The translations under genes and the position numbers were made by a program. Positions 49,081 through 61,774 of a stretch of 64,000 nucleotides of DNA are shown here, one piece after another; within the stretch, counting starts at the first letter, position 1, and each line of letters opens with the position of its first letter. Source of the stretch: Setophaga petechia (taxonomy: Eukaryota > Chordata > Aves > Passeriformes > Parulidae); assembly GCA_024362935.1 (NCBI GenBank), contig JANCRA010000003.1, forward strand, positions 42,221,291-42,285,290, read 5' to 3'. The notes below the pieces were generated by a model, which ran no database searches, had not been told where the DNA came from, and worked only from the letters and a program-made list of their open reading frames with translations.

Positions 49081-52000
49081 TCTTTCTTTCATACTGACCC
49101 AAGCTGTTGCTCACATTTCTAGGCAGGCTGAGGGTCTGCCTGTAGTAATGAAATGTGCAGCAGTGTTACCTACCTGGCTACAAATGACAGCTGGGACTGG
49201 CAGCCGGGCTTGACACACTGCAATGGGACCTGTTGCGTTACAGAAGCTTCTTGTACTTTGCACTGCAGACACATGAGCCTGGCTTGGGCAGCTGTGCCAG
49301 GAGGCTTGGGATGATTTGTTTGTCCCACTGCAATTGCTTCTGACATGGAACAACTGTGGAACAACTCATATTACTAAATAATGTGACATTTCTCTGTTCT
49401 CTTCCTCATCCCACCTTCTCCTGCTTCTTGCTTTGGATATGGAATTCAGTGCCTTGAGAACATGTACACACACCCGTCCTTCTCCTAAACTTCTTGTCCA
49501 AAGCAACAAGAAGGAAAGCGTGGTTCCTAATAGGAATATCCTGCAAATATACTTTTTTAATTGTGTCCCTTTGAACAGCTGGTGTGACAATTTCAGTTCT
49601 GCTCTTGCAATGTCAAAGGCAGTGTAACATTCAAAACTCATATGACTGCTAGGACACGATAAATATATCACTCAGATTTTGTGGGATGCATTTAGTGCCA
49701 TTTCAAGATGAAGGGTTGATGCTCAGTGCACGAGGTTGTGGGCTTTTTTTCAGTCTGTCCCATGCTGATCAGGTGTGGTGACCACCAGCAGGGAGCTGGG
49801 GTCTATTTCTGGTACTGTCTCAGAGGGTACAGATGTGATACAAAGGCCACTGGAACCTACAGCAACCTGGATTTCAGTGAACTTTGGGGTGAATAGGTGT
49901 TTGTTCAGAGATGACTTCTAGGATGGGGGAAGTGCTCCAGCCTCCATGAGCACCCAGGTATATAGGGCAAGAGGCAGCTCCTCAAGCCATGACCACCTAA
50001 AGCTGGCTGCCACTGACGCATCTCCTCACCACAGACCCACCTCTGGCTGTTGGGAGGGCCAGGCTTCACCCAGGGGGGGCTGATCCCATGTCAAACACTC
50101 ATCCTAGGGCAAGCAGAATGAACTGCTCCCAGAGAATGCCTCTGTGTTCGTGGGCTGCTAAAGCAGATGAGTAGCCAAATGACTAACTTAAAGCAGACAC
50201 CACACTCCTAGATGGCTGAAGGGAGGTATTTGGGCTGGATTTTTATCCTCTCCCTTTATACCCAAGAGCGCCTCTTTCACCAGAGGCTGTTGACTTTCAA
50301 ACAGAGTTTCTGCAATATCCAATGACAAATAAGAAGAAATAATCAGAAAATGTGGGTTTGTTTGATTGTACATTATTCTTTCCATAACTAAGGCTGTCAG
50401 GCTTGTGTACAGGGTCGTTTTTTTTAAGTATGGTCACCTCTGAACCTCCATCAGGGCTCTGTAAATCTGGGATTACACTGAATTTACTCTCTGACAGCTA
50501 TCTCCTCCCAGCAGCACATCTTCCTTTCTCTGCTTCTGGCCCATGACTGCATTTAGTTCTTTCACAAAGAGCATCTCTCAGCATAAGAGTTTCCCCTCAG
50601 AGTGTTAATCATCAATAACTACATTACTTTAAACGTCTATTTTAATCTGAATTACAGTCCCTGTAATGTTGACCAGCATTATAAGAGATGTAAATCCCAG
50701 TTTAAGTTAGAGCCATCATTTCTGAGTTGCAGTGATTCTGGACACTTCCAGCAGGCTCCACAATTCTTGGGGACCTATGGAACAGTTCAGCTCCATCAGG
50801 AACCTGCGCTTAGGTAGCCTGGGTGAATAAACATCCTTTGTCATCTCCACCCAACTTTTCCTTGGGGATCTTCCTAGTGCCTAATGAAACCTGCCTGTTG
50901 ATCTGCATAAACAGGGATGAGGGTGTGCCGGGCATCTCGGAGCGGGCGGCTTCTTTGTGTGAAGGGAGGCATGGTCCTTGGGTCTGGAAACATCTCTAAG
51001 TTGTTTTGCCATCCTTGGTGCATGTTCCAACGGCAACATTATTGTAAAACAGCTTGGTGTTTACTTTGTGTACAGAAAAGATAAAATCAGCATTTATATG
51101 CAAACATGAACCAACAAGGAATTTCAAAATCCTGCCATTTCACTCTCCTGAGAAGAAGAGCCAGAGTTATTGTGTAACCAGAAACATCTGAAAGCTGGGG
51201 ATTTTCTGGGTCTAAATTCAATTTAGATTATAAGGGACTAATTTAGGATCTGACTGTATCACCTTGGGCAGCCAAAATAGGATCTGAAACACATGGAGAC
51301 TAGGGCTTTGGGGTGGAGAGTTCTCCATTTGGGACAACCTGGGGCGCTGTGTGGATCTGAGCTTCCCCTTACAAATAAAGCTGAAGTAAAAGGTGAAGTA
51401 ACACAAGCCAGATGCTCAGTGAGGGAGAGCCACCTGAGCCCACTCTGATATCCTTGTCTGCCCTGGGGAATAGGGGGTGTTCACGTGTCCATCTTTGACC
51501 TGCCTTTGCAGGGTGCACAGCTGGAGCAGAACTCAGCACAGGCCCATCTGCTTGAATGTCAAGGCCTGAAAGCATCAGACATGCAGAATAAAGGCTTTCA
51601 CTGGTATTTCATGGCTGGAGCACTGTACTGAGCCACAGTGCATTTATGGTTGTTCAGGAACATGTGCCAGGCTGGGGGCACTGGAAAACATGGCAGAGAG
51701 CAGAGGTACAGCCTCAAGCAGGACCAGAGCCCTGGCAGGTGACTGAGCTCTGCCAAAGAGAGCAGGGACTAATAAATATGGATAAACCAGCAGGAACTGA
51801 AGGGAAACATGCAGGAGGGAGAAAAGCCAGAAGAGAAGTGAGCAGCCCCTAGGAACAACAGGATGGGCTGTGAGTAGGCTCATGCTGCACAGAGCCCAGC
51901 AAATGTTTTTCTCCTCCCCTGTGAACATCCCCAGTGCAGGCTGTGGCTGGACATTTGCTCTTCAAAGGCCCATGTGTCCACATGCCCTTGGCTGCCCCAA

Positions 52001-55000
52001 CTCAAGCCTGGCTCTGCCCCTCCTATGGGGCTGGCTGAGGTAGGCATTTAAATGAAGTGGAAGTAGGGATGCACTCTCTTTTGGGGTGAAATCTGCATCT
52101 CTACCTCACTGTGGGATGCTGGGCAGCCCGAGTGTCCCTGGTGCACAAGCCAGTTCCTGACAGCTCTGTCATGCTCATTCCCCTGGTGTTACCCCTGCCT
52201 CGCTGGGGCTAGAGGGGCTGCAGAAGGACCCAAGTTACCCCAAGGCCAGCTCTCTCCATCCCAGCTTCTACTCAATCCCTTGCCTCAGGGTTTATTTACC
52301 CGGGGACGCAGGGATAAATGAGGATAAGAAGGTAGAAAAGGTCATCTGGGTGGTGGCCACAAAGGGGGACATTGTGCCTCCAGGGAGGGGGTGGAAACGC
52401 CCGAGGAGCCGGAGGCACGGGGGCACTTTGATGCAGTCTGGATGAAAGCAGGGAGGGAAGGAGAGGGAAGAGAGGAGGGGGAGCAAAACAGGGGGAGGGG
52501 ACGACACCAAAACCCAAAAGGCAACAAAACCTCTCCCAGCTGGGACACAAGTCAGGATAGTCCCTTTATTTAGATGGATAGAGCCAAACACAATGTGGGG
52601 CAGCCGGGGGCCACCCTGCCCCTGTCCCTCAGCAGCCCTTTCAAGACCTTCCTCCCCGCTCCTCCCCTCCCTCCTCAGTCTCTCACTTTCTTCCATATTT
52701 TCCATTTTCTTTTTTCTCCTTTTCTCCCTGTGCTCCACCTCCCACTTCCAGCTTTTTCCCATGGTGAAAGCACTGAGAAAGAAAGTGGGTTGATGTCTGA
52801 TGCAAAGTTAATTTTAAGTAGAGATGGGGAGGGGCAACCAAAGGCACTGGAGAAAAATGGGCTTGGAGAGGACCCTGTGGGAGAACCCCTCCCTATACAT
52901 AAGCTGTGATGCCTGGGTCTCAGCAGAGTCTTCTCGTCCCCAGGCTGCGTGCTGCAAATCCTACAGCAGGGCTGGATCTTGGCCAAAGAGCACTCAGGGC
53001 TGTTAATGCCACACAGAGATGTTTTAGGAGCATATTTTGAACATCAAGGCTACCCCCATGGCCGGAGGGGTTTGGGGACAAGCTGTCACACATCTGTACC
53101 TCTGTTTTTTCCAACCTGCTGTTTTTAAGCTGGTCACCTGACTTTTTCTCATGCTAACTTGCTATCACTTTGTTAAGGAAGAAGCAGAGCCCAGAATTTT
53201 TGTGGTAGCTCAAATGTCATCACTGTACTTTGATGTATCTATAATTCAGAGGTACCTCAAAATTTTAATTTAAACTAAGTTGACCCAGAGGGAAGTCTTT
53301 TCTTCATCAAATGGTCTGCTGTACATTTTGACCATGAAGAAATTTGTCAATCTCAATAAAACGTTGAACATTTTGGAATGAGAAATCGTTGCATTCAACA
53401 ACTCCCAGAACGGGTCATTTTCTAATGCCAACGCTTCACTTCTAAAACTGTTAATATTCACTGCATCTGCTTTTTTACAAAGAATGGTCCCAAATCCTGT
53501 CTCCCCAAGCACAGCAGAAGAAAACATCTTGTAGGCAGCCTGTGAGGCCTCCTGCCCCAGTCTGTGTCCCATTTCCTCTGCGCCCTCTCCAGCTTTCTGC
53601 TCCTCCCATGATTCCTGCAATGTGCTCACTAAATGCAGCCTGTGTCCTGCACCCCAGATCCCACCAAGGAACATGACACTGCCCTCGCTTTCTCCAGCAG
53701 GTTTTACTGCACAGAGTAAGTTGGTTATGATTTCTCCTAGGCCTGAAAGAGTGCCCAGAGGTCCCTTTAACAAGTTGTGTGTTTCTGTTTAACAGCGAGA
53801 CTTGCCTGCCGGCAACCATTAGCGCTCTTCAGCATCATAAACAATCAAATTCAGCTTGCACCACGTCTGAACTTGGCTTAGGCACTAGTTTTTCTGCCAG
53901 TACATCACTGTTTTCAACTCCAGTCAGCACTGTTTTGAAGTTATTACTGTCTGGTGGCTGGGGTTTTTTTGGTGGTGTATGCATCCTAAATGAGCTTTGT
54001 GGTCTCCCCACTTCAAAAGCTTCTCTGCTCTCACCTCCCTTTACTGGCTGTCCTCTAGCAAGACCAAAGACCAAAGGGTATAAACTATCTCAGCAGCACT
54101 CTGGGTCCATGCAGGGATGCAGCCTGTGGGACACTCCTGGGGCTGCTGGAGAGAGGAGCTGGAGAATCAGGCGAGGAGATGGTGCAGAGCTGTGCTGCTT
54201 CACCCAGACCCATCCCCATCTTTGCCTCCATTCAAATCAGGCCCAAACAGTGTGTGCTGCAAACTTCAAGCTGCTTGAAGCACATCTCACCCTCTCCAGT
54301 GCCCAGTTTCCTCTGGCATCTCCTGGGTGAGGAGAAGAGGACACAGAAGCACCCTGGGCACTGAATCATGTGCAGTTGCTTCCACTGACACTCTCTGGCT
54401 TTCCTTTGATAAAAACGAGCCCACGGTGAAAGCAGGAAAATGGGAATCAGCGGCCTGTGCAGAGGGCTTTGCAGGTACTCTGCTAGTAAAGGGATGATGG
54501 TATTTACTAATACTTCTAAGCTAGGCTTTTATTTACCCAGTGGGTTTCACCTGCTTTTTCTGTGGATGGTTCATGCTAAAGTGACTGCAGAGCCTTGAAG
54601 GAATTGTATGTGGGAAACAGAGTGAAAGGGAAAATGTGTTATAGTGTTGCAACACTTCCTACTAGTATTTAACATTCTGACAAAATTCATCTTTTCTACC
54701 AAAAAAAAATCTTGAAGTGCTTCATTCAAGGGAAAGATATTTGCTGTGTTATGAAAGTGTCAACATTTCACTTACAAATTGGTCATTCTTTTGGCAGTGA
54801 CTTTAACAGAAAATTCCCCTTGGGGCTATCATGCCTCTTTGTTGGTTTCTCTTCCCTTAAAAAAAAAAGGCAAAACCAAACAACTTAAAAAGCAAGCACA
54901 ATTTACTGGGTCTGGTGACTGGATAACTGTTGTACTGCAGGCAGTGAGTGCTGGGGCTGAGGCCAGGAGATGAAAGGAGAGAACTGAGGCTTCTCCAGCA

Positions 55001-56962
55001 GCAAAGTGGATGCTCACAGGTCAAAGCCTGAAGCGCTGCCCTGGTCCCTGCAGCCTTACCACAAGTTTCTCCTTTTCTGATGTTTATGCTTCTGCTGTTA
55101 TTAACATCTACCCATAAACAAAAGCATTTATGGAAGGGGAGGGAAGGGTGTCACAGACCAATACTTGAAATAATTTCTCTGTGCTTCTTGCTCTGATTTA
55201 ATGCACTATGCTCTCCACCGCTGACCACTTTCTTACACTTGCTTCTCCTTTCCATTTCTGTGTCTCTACATGACTGTTTATTTCTCTTCTCTTTTACAAC
55301 AACACTGATAGCTTTGGCAGATAAGAAATGTGCATCTAGTCTTGGGTTTTTCCTGCTCACCATGTGTGGATGCTGGTTTTGGAGCCTACCATCTGGCTGG
55401 GGTTTCTCTCAGTATCTCTCTCCTGCCTCACCTGCAGCACAGCTATGATAGGACTTGTGGCCATCACTTCATTTACTATTTTGCCACTTTGTTGTGCCTG
55501 GGGACAAAAGAGAGGTGACAGCAGGAGTAAGGGGGCAGGCAGTGACCTGCAGAAAATGAGAATTTAGTCATCTCAATCTGATCAACCATATCTTTGTCTG
55601 ATTGTAGGCTGTCAAGAACAGGAGAAAATTTAATTTACAGCAGAAATCTCAGTCTCTGATGTTTTTGCAACACTTCCCCTAAGCTAAGGATGCTGATGCT
55701 CCACTTCAATTTTCCCTTCTTGAAGACGGTGACAGCAGAGGTGCAAACCAGCCTCTCTTACTGGGAAAAGCCTTCATCATGCCACCTCTCTCTTTTTTGT
55801 ACTAGCTTTACCATTATTCTGATTAGATCTTTGTTATGGGAAAATAATGAGTGGAAGAAAGCACTCAAATATAATAAAAAGACTGAGAATCTGTAAGTGT
55901 AAAACTGCTCCATGTTCTCAGACTTGGCCACAGAAGCATCCACTCATTTGTCCAAAGAGCAAGCCCCAGGGACTGGCTTGAGAAGACCTGCAGTGAGTCC
56001 CAGGGCAGCTCTGAAAGCACCTGGCACAGCTCCTCTGTTCCTGTGTGCACAAAGCTCCAAAGGAGCAGGGCGTGTGCGGTGTCCCCGGAATTCGAAGCCA
56101 TTTGTTATAGTGCCCGATAGCCTCCTTAGGGTGTGACATTCCCTTGTGATCACACCTGGTGCTGCTTTCCTGTTGTTGGCCCCATTATTCCCAGGTGTGC
56201 CTTTGGCTAATGCTTTGTTGGTGGCAGTTTCTGGGAAGCAAATCGAGCCCTCGTTGGCCAATGCCCAAGCTGGGCAAAGCCAGGGCAGCTCAGCTGTGCA
56301 AGGGGCTGCCTTTCACTCCTAGCTATGCACCCTCTCAGCCTCCTGGCCCGCATCCAATCCAGATAAGAAATGCCTGAAAATTGTAGCTGTTAGCCAGCTA
56401 TTCTGTGACCTGCATGAAAAGAGTGAAATGACCTCGGGACTAGTCTCGGCACACAGCCGTCTGCCCACAAACCGTGGCAGCCGAAAAGCCTCGGTGCTCA
56501 GACCAAAGGCTGGCAGCGCAAGTGTGTTCTTGGCGGCTGCTCCTCTCGGATGGGAGGGGAGGCAGCAACAAGCTGATTCGCCGGAGCTCCCTCGCTGCCT
56601 GCTGTCCGTAACGAGATCTTTATGAGGTGTTAATGTAAATTGAGTTGTTTTACATTGAAACCAATCGTGGGCTATTTTCTGCACGATGATCAGTAGCAAA
56701 GAGGGTATTTACTGGTGGTATCTTGTAGTGTTAGGAGCCCTTTTCCCTTAGACTCTTATCTCCAAATGTTCTCTTTTCTGTGGTGCTAGGCTCTGCTCAA
56801 GCCACTTTCCCTGCAAGGAGGACCAGCAATGCCATTCTGCCATGGGGATGCTGCAAGGCACCCTCCTGCCTGCTTCCTAGGTCTTCCTGTGGAGTACAAG
56901 CCTTCAAACAGGCTGCACAGGCCCTCCCTTCAAAATTATTTTCAGTAGTCTGTGGAGAAATT

Positions 56963-57000
56963 TGGAAGGAGTGTAGCCATGGAAGGAGTGTAGCCATGGA
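56963..57000. repeat. 17-bp tandem duplication
   Basis: The unit tggaaggagtgtagcca occurs exactly twice, at 56963-56979 and 56980-56996, followed by the start of a third copy. Confidence 0.95.
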
Positions 57001-60000
57001 ACCGAAGCTGAGGTTGCCCATGATGGACAACATCATCATTTAAACACCACCAGGCCGTAATGCACGGGATATTTTTAGCATGTACTGGGCTTTAAGTGCT
57101 TTTGGCAACAAGAAAAGCTTCAGTCTGAACAACAAAAAAAGCCAAGGAGGGGACTATGGTTGTAAATGGAACAGTTCTTTCTGCCTGGGGATAGGGGCAG
57201 TTAATCTTGACATCATCCTGCAACTTGTTTCTGCTTTGTTTCTGCTTTGTTAGCCATGTCTGTGGCCTGTGAAGTGCTGCTCGGGAAAATGGAAACCCAT
57301 GGGTGGATGGAGATATGAGAGGTTTACAGAAGTGTGCTTTGCATCTGCACATTGACAAGCCCTGTATGCCCCCTGGATTCCCCAGCCTTTTTCTTTCTTA
57401 ACTCTCAGAATTCCTCAGCATATCTTCTTCTGCCTGAATCTGATTACATGACTTTCCTGCAGCCTTGTACCTTAGGGCTGGGGTTTTTGTCTTGTTGGGA
57501 GCTGGGGTTTCCATTTTAAGCACTGAGTTTCTAGTTGTACATCTAAAGAGAAATGATGTTCTCATCAGAGGCATTCCCCATCCTGGTCACAAGCATTTCG
57601 TGTAGCAGTTTAGGCAGGCACCCAGGCTTTCTGGAATCCCTCAGGGGAGCTCCTGGTTGATGGCAGCTAACCCAGACACTGAGGGTCCCATCAGCAAGTG
57701 TAGTGTAGCTGGCTCCTTCAAGCAGGGGAAGTACCTGGCTGAGAGACAGATCTGCTGTTACTCTTGCTGCTGACAGGTGACTCTCATGGTCAAAGGGCTT
57801 TCATCTCCAAGTCTTTGAACTGGCAACTATTTTGCATAAATGGAGTAGAGTTCTAGGTGTGAGTTTTTAGGGTCAGAAGTCTTCTCAAACAGGTCCAAGC
57901 AGTCTTCAGGTGGTGCTGAAGATGAGTGAGCTGGGCTGGCTGAAGGTACCCGCTGCAACTGCCACAGAGCCTCCCTTGCATCCTCCCTAATGCTTCCTTT
58001 GGAGGGCACAATAATTCAGTGCCCTTCTCTCTGGTGTAGCAGAGCTCTTTTCAGCAGGCTGATCTGAGAATCTGCTAGTGACTTGTCACCATGACCATGA
58101 CTGGGGAAAGGAGTCCCTCTGTCCATCCTGTATTTCTAAAACACACATACATCCTTTTTCTTGCACCTTCTTCCTCCTCAAATATTTGGAAGGCTCATGA
58201 CCACTGTGGGGTTTTTAGAATAAAATTGTACCTTCCTGATTTCTGACTGAAGCACTGACTGACAGCATTAAGGTAACTTGTGATGCTGACTAAGCTCTTT
58301 TTCCCCCTAATATTAGTATTGCTTAAGTGAAAATTGCTTACAGCTGATTTCTTTCCAATAGAGTTACACCTGATACTGCTTCAAAGTTGCTGCAATGGTA
58401 TCTTCGGTGATCAGATGAACTTGGTAACAATGCTGGGAGTTACTTGACTGAGAGCCAAATACTGCTTTTGGAAATACTAAAATGATCAGTGCACCTAAGG
58501 AAGGAAAACAAACACCCTGCCCAGCAGTAGTAACATGCTTTAAAAAAATTTATTCTGCAATAATGGGACACTTGTGCAGACCAATGCAGCAGTCCCAATT
58601 TCTAAACTGCTTGAAAAGGTGACATTATGTTGGTTAGGCTGAGAATAAATATGTGAGAGTCTATATGAGTTTATGTTTGGCTAATTTTTTGGAGGTTATC
58701 TGTGAGGATGAAGCCATTCAATCTCTCTGGGGAAAGGAACCATGTTACTCTCCCATTCCACCAGCCCTCCCTGCTGCTGCCAAGCACAGCCCAGGTCAGC
58801 TCACAGCACTTGCTCCTACCTGGGGTACTGTTGAAGAGCCACAAAGGGTATAAAACATTTGCAAGACATTTATTAAGCATTTGAATTCTCTGTCACTTTC
58901 AAAGGAACAGTTTATTAGAGCAACTTTTATTAGGGAATGAACTTGAAGCACAGTAACTATTGCTGTTGATTGCAGGCTCCTAAATGCTGCTTGCTCTTAG
59001 AGCCTTCATTTTGCCGTGGCTTGTTTTGGAGGTTTTTGTTTCTTCTTCAAATGGAATCATGTATGTGGAATACTCTTCCAGATCTGGATTACAGAGTATC
59101 CACTGCAATTACTGAATCTGGAATTGCTGAGTGACACTCCTGAAAAATTTTACCTTCACAGTAATAAGGCAGCAAAGATTACACAGAGGGTCCCTGTAAA
59201 GTAGGTCAATTTTAATAACCATTTCTGCTTTGTGTTCGTTCAGCATATTCTACGGGCCAGCCCGTTTTGCTCCATTCAACTCCTAACATTCACTAGAGCT
59301 CTCTAAGGGAATTAACAGTCTCTGCCATAGTTTTTCATGCCAGCAGCCCTGTGTTTTATTTCACAGTATTTTTACCCACACAGTTTTTACCTCTGGCTCA
59401 CCTGCCCTGAAGCAAGTCTTCAGTATGAGCCCAAAAGTAATGGACAGAGCTTATGAGTCTGCCTATAGTTTCCAAGGAGTGATTCACATTTGCCACATTA
59501 TTGCCTTTAGATAAAGACTCTCTACATGCAGCTAAAGTTTGAGTAGGACAAGGTGGGACACTGTGGTTATGGGTGGTTTTTAAAGGACAACATTGTTCTC
59601 AGAGATGCTGCTTCCCTGAATAAAGGCACCCCAACCTTCCTCCTGAGACCTGCTGCCAGGACAAACAAACTTCAGATACCCACTTCCTCTCTACCTTCCC
59701 ATGAGTCTCCCAGCATCCCAGGCAGGGGCAACACGGCCTCCTGCAGCTGCACTTTCTGCATGTTCAGGACAGGGGTTAGCAGCACTGAACCCGCCTTGTC
59801 TCCTACACACATCTGCAGCTCCCCACATCTTCCCAGCAGGACCTGCTCCAAGCACTGAATTTATAAAACTTGAATGGGGGAAAGAAAAGTAAGCCTGGAG
59901 ATTATGCTATGCTGCTCCATATTCCTTTCTGCACTTGAAACCTGGTCCAGGGAGAACTGCCTCTCTGCTGTACTGCTCCTTACTCCCTTCTCCCACCTCT

Positions 60001-60040
60001 TCAGGCCACAGTTAAGTCACCTTGGGCAATTCTGGCAAAT

Positions 60041-60090
60041 ACACACATACATCTTACAGCCCTGAAGCCATTTATAAATAGATTTTTATT
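60041..60090 (-). terminator. ASCL2: ASCL2 poly(A) signal and GU-rich downstream element
   Basis: On the minus strand AATAAA lies at 60090-60085. A GU-rich stretch (ATGTATGTGTGT) follows at 60052-60041, about 33 bases downstream. The pair predicts cleavage near 60060-60072. No other AATAAA was seen between here and the ASCL2 stop codon. Confidence 0.75.
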
Positions 60091-60888
60091 TATAAAGTCA
60101 ATTTACATAAAATATTATACTCTCTTAAAAACTGCATATGTACAACATACGAAACCCTAGCAAGTGCATACAAAAATGCCTTCAATACATTTTTTTAAAA
60201 AAACTTCAGTTTTCAGAGAGGTGGACCTTCACACAGGCAAACTCAGACATCATGTTAAAACACAACGTAAGTTTACAGTCTTTTACCAAAGTGTCTGGAG
60301 ACAACAATAATTAAAAAAAAAAAAAACAAACAAATACCTTTGCATCTATAACATGTATGTTCCCAAAACATTCCAGCTGGCAGTGTTCAAGAACAAGTGG
60401 ATAGGACCTGCTAAAAACAGAACCATCATATCCCTTTTCTCTAAGGTTTGCTGTACAAAAATAAGTCTTCATACACCAATGTCCCTATAGGCAGTTCAAG
60501 TTACATATAAAATAGAATCTGACATGATAAAAAATTCCCTCCCCCTCCAGAAATAAGGAAGTATCAAGTGTTTCTAATGTCTTTTTTGTTTTTCCTTTTC
60601 CACCCCTCCAAAGCAACACCAGACAGCAGCGGCGGGGAAAGCAGCTTCGCTCGGGCATCCCCTCTGTGGGTCGGCAGCTCCCGGCGGGCAGGCGGAGCCG
60701 CTGTCCCCGCGCAAGGAGCGGGACCCCGCAGTCAACTATCCCATTGCACTTTCCACAACCAGAAGACGACGGCTGAACCCGGCGAGAAGAGCAGCCAGCG
60801 GGGCCACGCCGGGGTGGAGGTCAGTACTTTCGGGGGATGCTGCCGCCGCCGAGACCGCGGGTGCCGATGTGCTGCGGACTGAGCGCGG
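60066..60888 (-). other. ASCL2: ASCL2 3' UTR exon 2
   Basis: This is an inferred non-coding terminal exon of about 820 nt, between the acceptor at 60889 and the poly(A) signal at 60090-60085. The first part (down to about 60610) is GC-rich. The rest is AT-rich, with a poly-U run (plus-strand A at about 60312-60325) and AU-rich words. Mammalian ASCL1 and ASCL2 likewise carry an exon made only of 3' UTR. Confidence 0.65.
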
Positions 60889-60986
60889 CTGCGGAGAGAC
60901 GTGAGGAGAGCCGCGGTGGGTTCGTGCCCCGCTCCCCCGAGCGCCGGGGCAGGAAGCGGTGCCCCCTCCCCTCCGCGGCCCCTCAC
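60889..60986 (-). other. ASCL2: ASCL2 3'-UTR intron, 98 bp
   Basis: The donor GGGAG|GTGAGG has its GT at 60986-60985, only 11 nt after the stop codon. The best acceptor ends ctctcctcacgtctctccgcag, with its last G at 60889, preceded by a good pyrimidine tract. An alternative AG lies 17 nt further on. An intron right after the stop is known from vertebrate ASCL1 and ASCL2. Because the junction is less than 50 nt from the stop it should not trigger nonsense-mediated decay. Confidence 0.7.
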
Positions 60987-60997
60987 CTCCCGCCGTG

Positions 60998-61522
60998 TCA
61001 GTAGCTCCCCAGCCAGCTGGTGAAGTCCAGCAGCTCCCGCTCCTCGGGGCTCAGCGCCACGTCGTAGCCGCTCTCCTCGGAGGAGCACGGCGAGCCGGGC
61101 GCGGAGGAGGCGAAGGAGGGAGAAGCGGAGGAGTAGCCGCCGCCGCCGCCGCCAACTTCCCCGACGGTCACCCGCCCGCGGCCGTCGGGGAAAGAGGCGG
61201 CGGCGTCGTGCTCGTCGAGGAGCCGCTGCAGGGCGCGGATGTACTCGACGGCGGAGCGGAGGGTCTCCACCTTGCTCATCTTCTTGCTGGCGGCGCCGTG
61301 GGGGACGTGCTGGCGGAGGGCGGCGAAGCCCAGGTTAACGAGCCGCACGCGGTTGCGCTCCCGCTCGTTCCGACGGGCCACGGCGGCCGCCGCCGCCGCC
61401 CCGGTGCCCGGCAGGGCGGCGAAAGCCAGGCGGCGCTTGCAGCGCAGCAGCTCGGGGGAGGCGGGCCGCCGGCGGCCGCGGGCTGCGGCGGGGGGCAGCG
61501 GCGGCAGAGCCCCGCCGTTCAT
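60998..61522 (-). CDS. ASCL2: Achaete-scute homologue 2, bHLH transcription factor (complete)
   Basis: ASCL2 is a class II bHLH activator that dimerises with E proteins and binds CANNTG E-boxes in the nucleus. The frame encodes 174 residues, against 193 in human. It starts at the only in-frame ATG, 61522, giving [10 protein letters not shown] (human begins MDGGTLP), and stops TGA at 61000-60998. [16 protein letters not shown] (18-32) is the ASCL2-type N-terminal block. The basic region [12 protein letters not shown] is residues 49-60. Helix 1 follows with [16 protein letters not shown], then the loop with SKKMSK, then helix 2 with [20 protein letters not shown] to about 104. A Gly/Ser-rich linker leads to the C-terminal motif [17 protein letters not shown]. 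The final SWLGSY and QHVPHG separate it from ASCL1, which ends DFTNWF. All DNA-contacting basic residues are present. Chicken CASH4 is the expected orthologue. The N-terminus is shorter than in ASCL1 and lacks its polyglutamine. Confidence 0.97.
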   Translation of the reverse strand: MNGGALPPLPPAAARGRRRPASPELLRCKRRLAFAALPGTGAAAAAAVARRNERERNRVRLVNLGFAALRQHVPHGAASKKMSKVETLRSAVEYIRALQRLLDEHDAAASFPDGRGRVTVGEVGGGGGGYSSASPSFASSAPGSPCSSEESGYDVALSPEERELLDFTSWLGSY

Positions 61523-61774
61523 CGCCGGGCGGCCACGGTGGCGGCGGGCGAAAAAAAAAAAACAAACCAACAACCAAAACTTTTAAACTAAAAAAAAAAA
61601 TCTCAAAACTGAATTTAAAGCGAGGCAAAGGAGGCGGGGGTGGGCAGCGCGGGGCAGTTCATCCCCATTCCCGTGCTCTCCCGCCGCCGCTCCGCGCCTC
61701 TGCGGCGAGTCCCGCTGCCGGCCGGCCCCTTATCAACGCGCCGCCGCCGCCGCTCGCGGGCCCCCGCCGGCCGC

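Larger units (their letters stand above)
40920..60059. other. Long intergenic interval downstream of ASCL2; no gene recognised
   Basis: In 19 kb I recognise no protein-coding exon, rRNA or tRNA. A short CA run sits at about 42790-42804 and pyrimidine-rich tracts at about 44268-44320 and 52640-52760. 47150-47360 and 48890-49080 are AT-rich, repeat-free and motif-rich. 56050-56700 retains clustered CpGs. Two adjacent open frames (minus 53270-53773 and plus 53779-54330) have no ATG at their ends and no recognised similarity. A 17-bp tandem duplication occurs at 56963-57000 and an 11-bp one at 57226-57251. Confidence 0.55.

Noticed and set aside
49780..49800. CTCF-like caccagcagggagctgg
   Set aside because: It carries an extra base in the core compared with the CTCF motif. 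It is too weak to call without a matrix scan.
61523..61573. Upstream extension of ASCL2 by 17 residues (Leu-Val-Cys-Phe-rich)
   Set aside because: The codon at its start is TTG, the stretch comes from a T-rich leader, and the ATG at 61522 gives the conserved N-terminus.
60959..61591. 210-codon plus-strand frame over ASCL2
   Set aside because: It is antisense to the ASCL2 coding exon and open only because of GC-rich codons. The minus frame carries the real bHLH domain.
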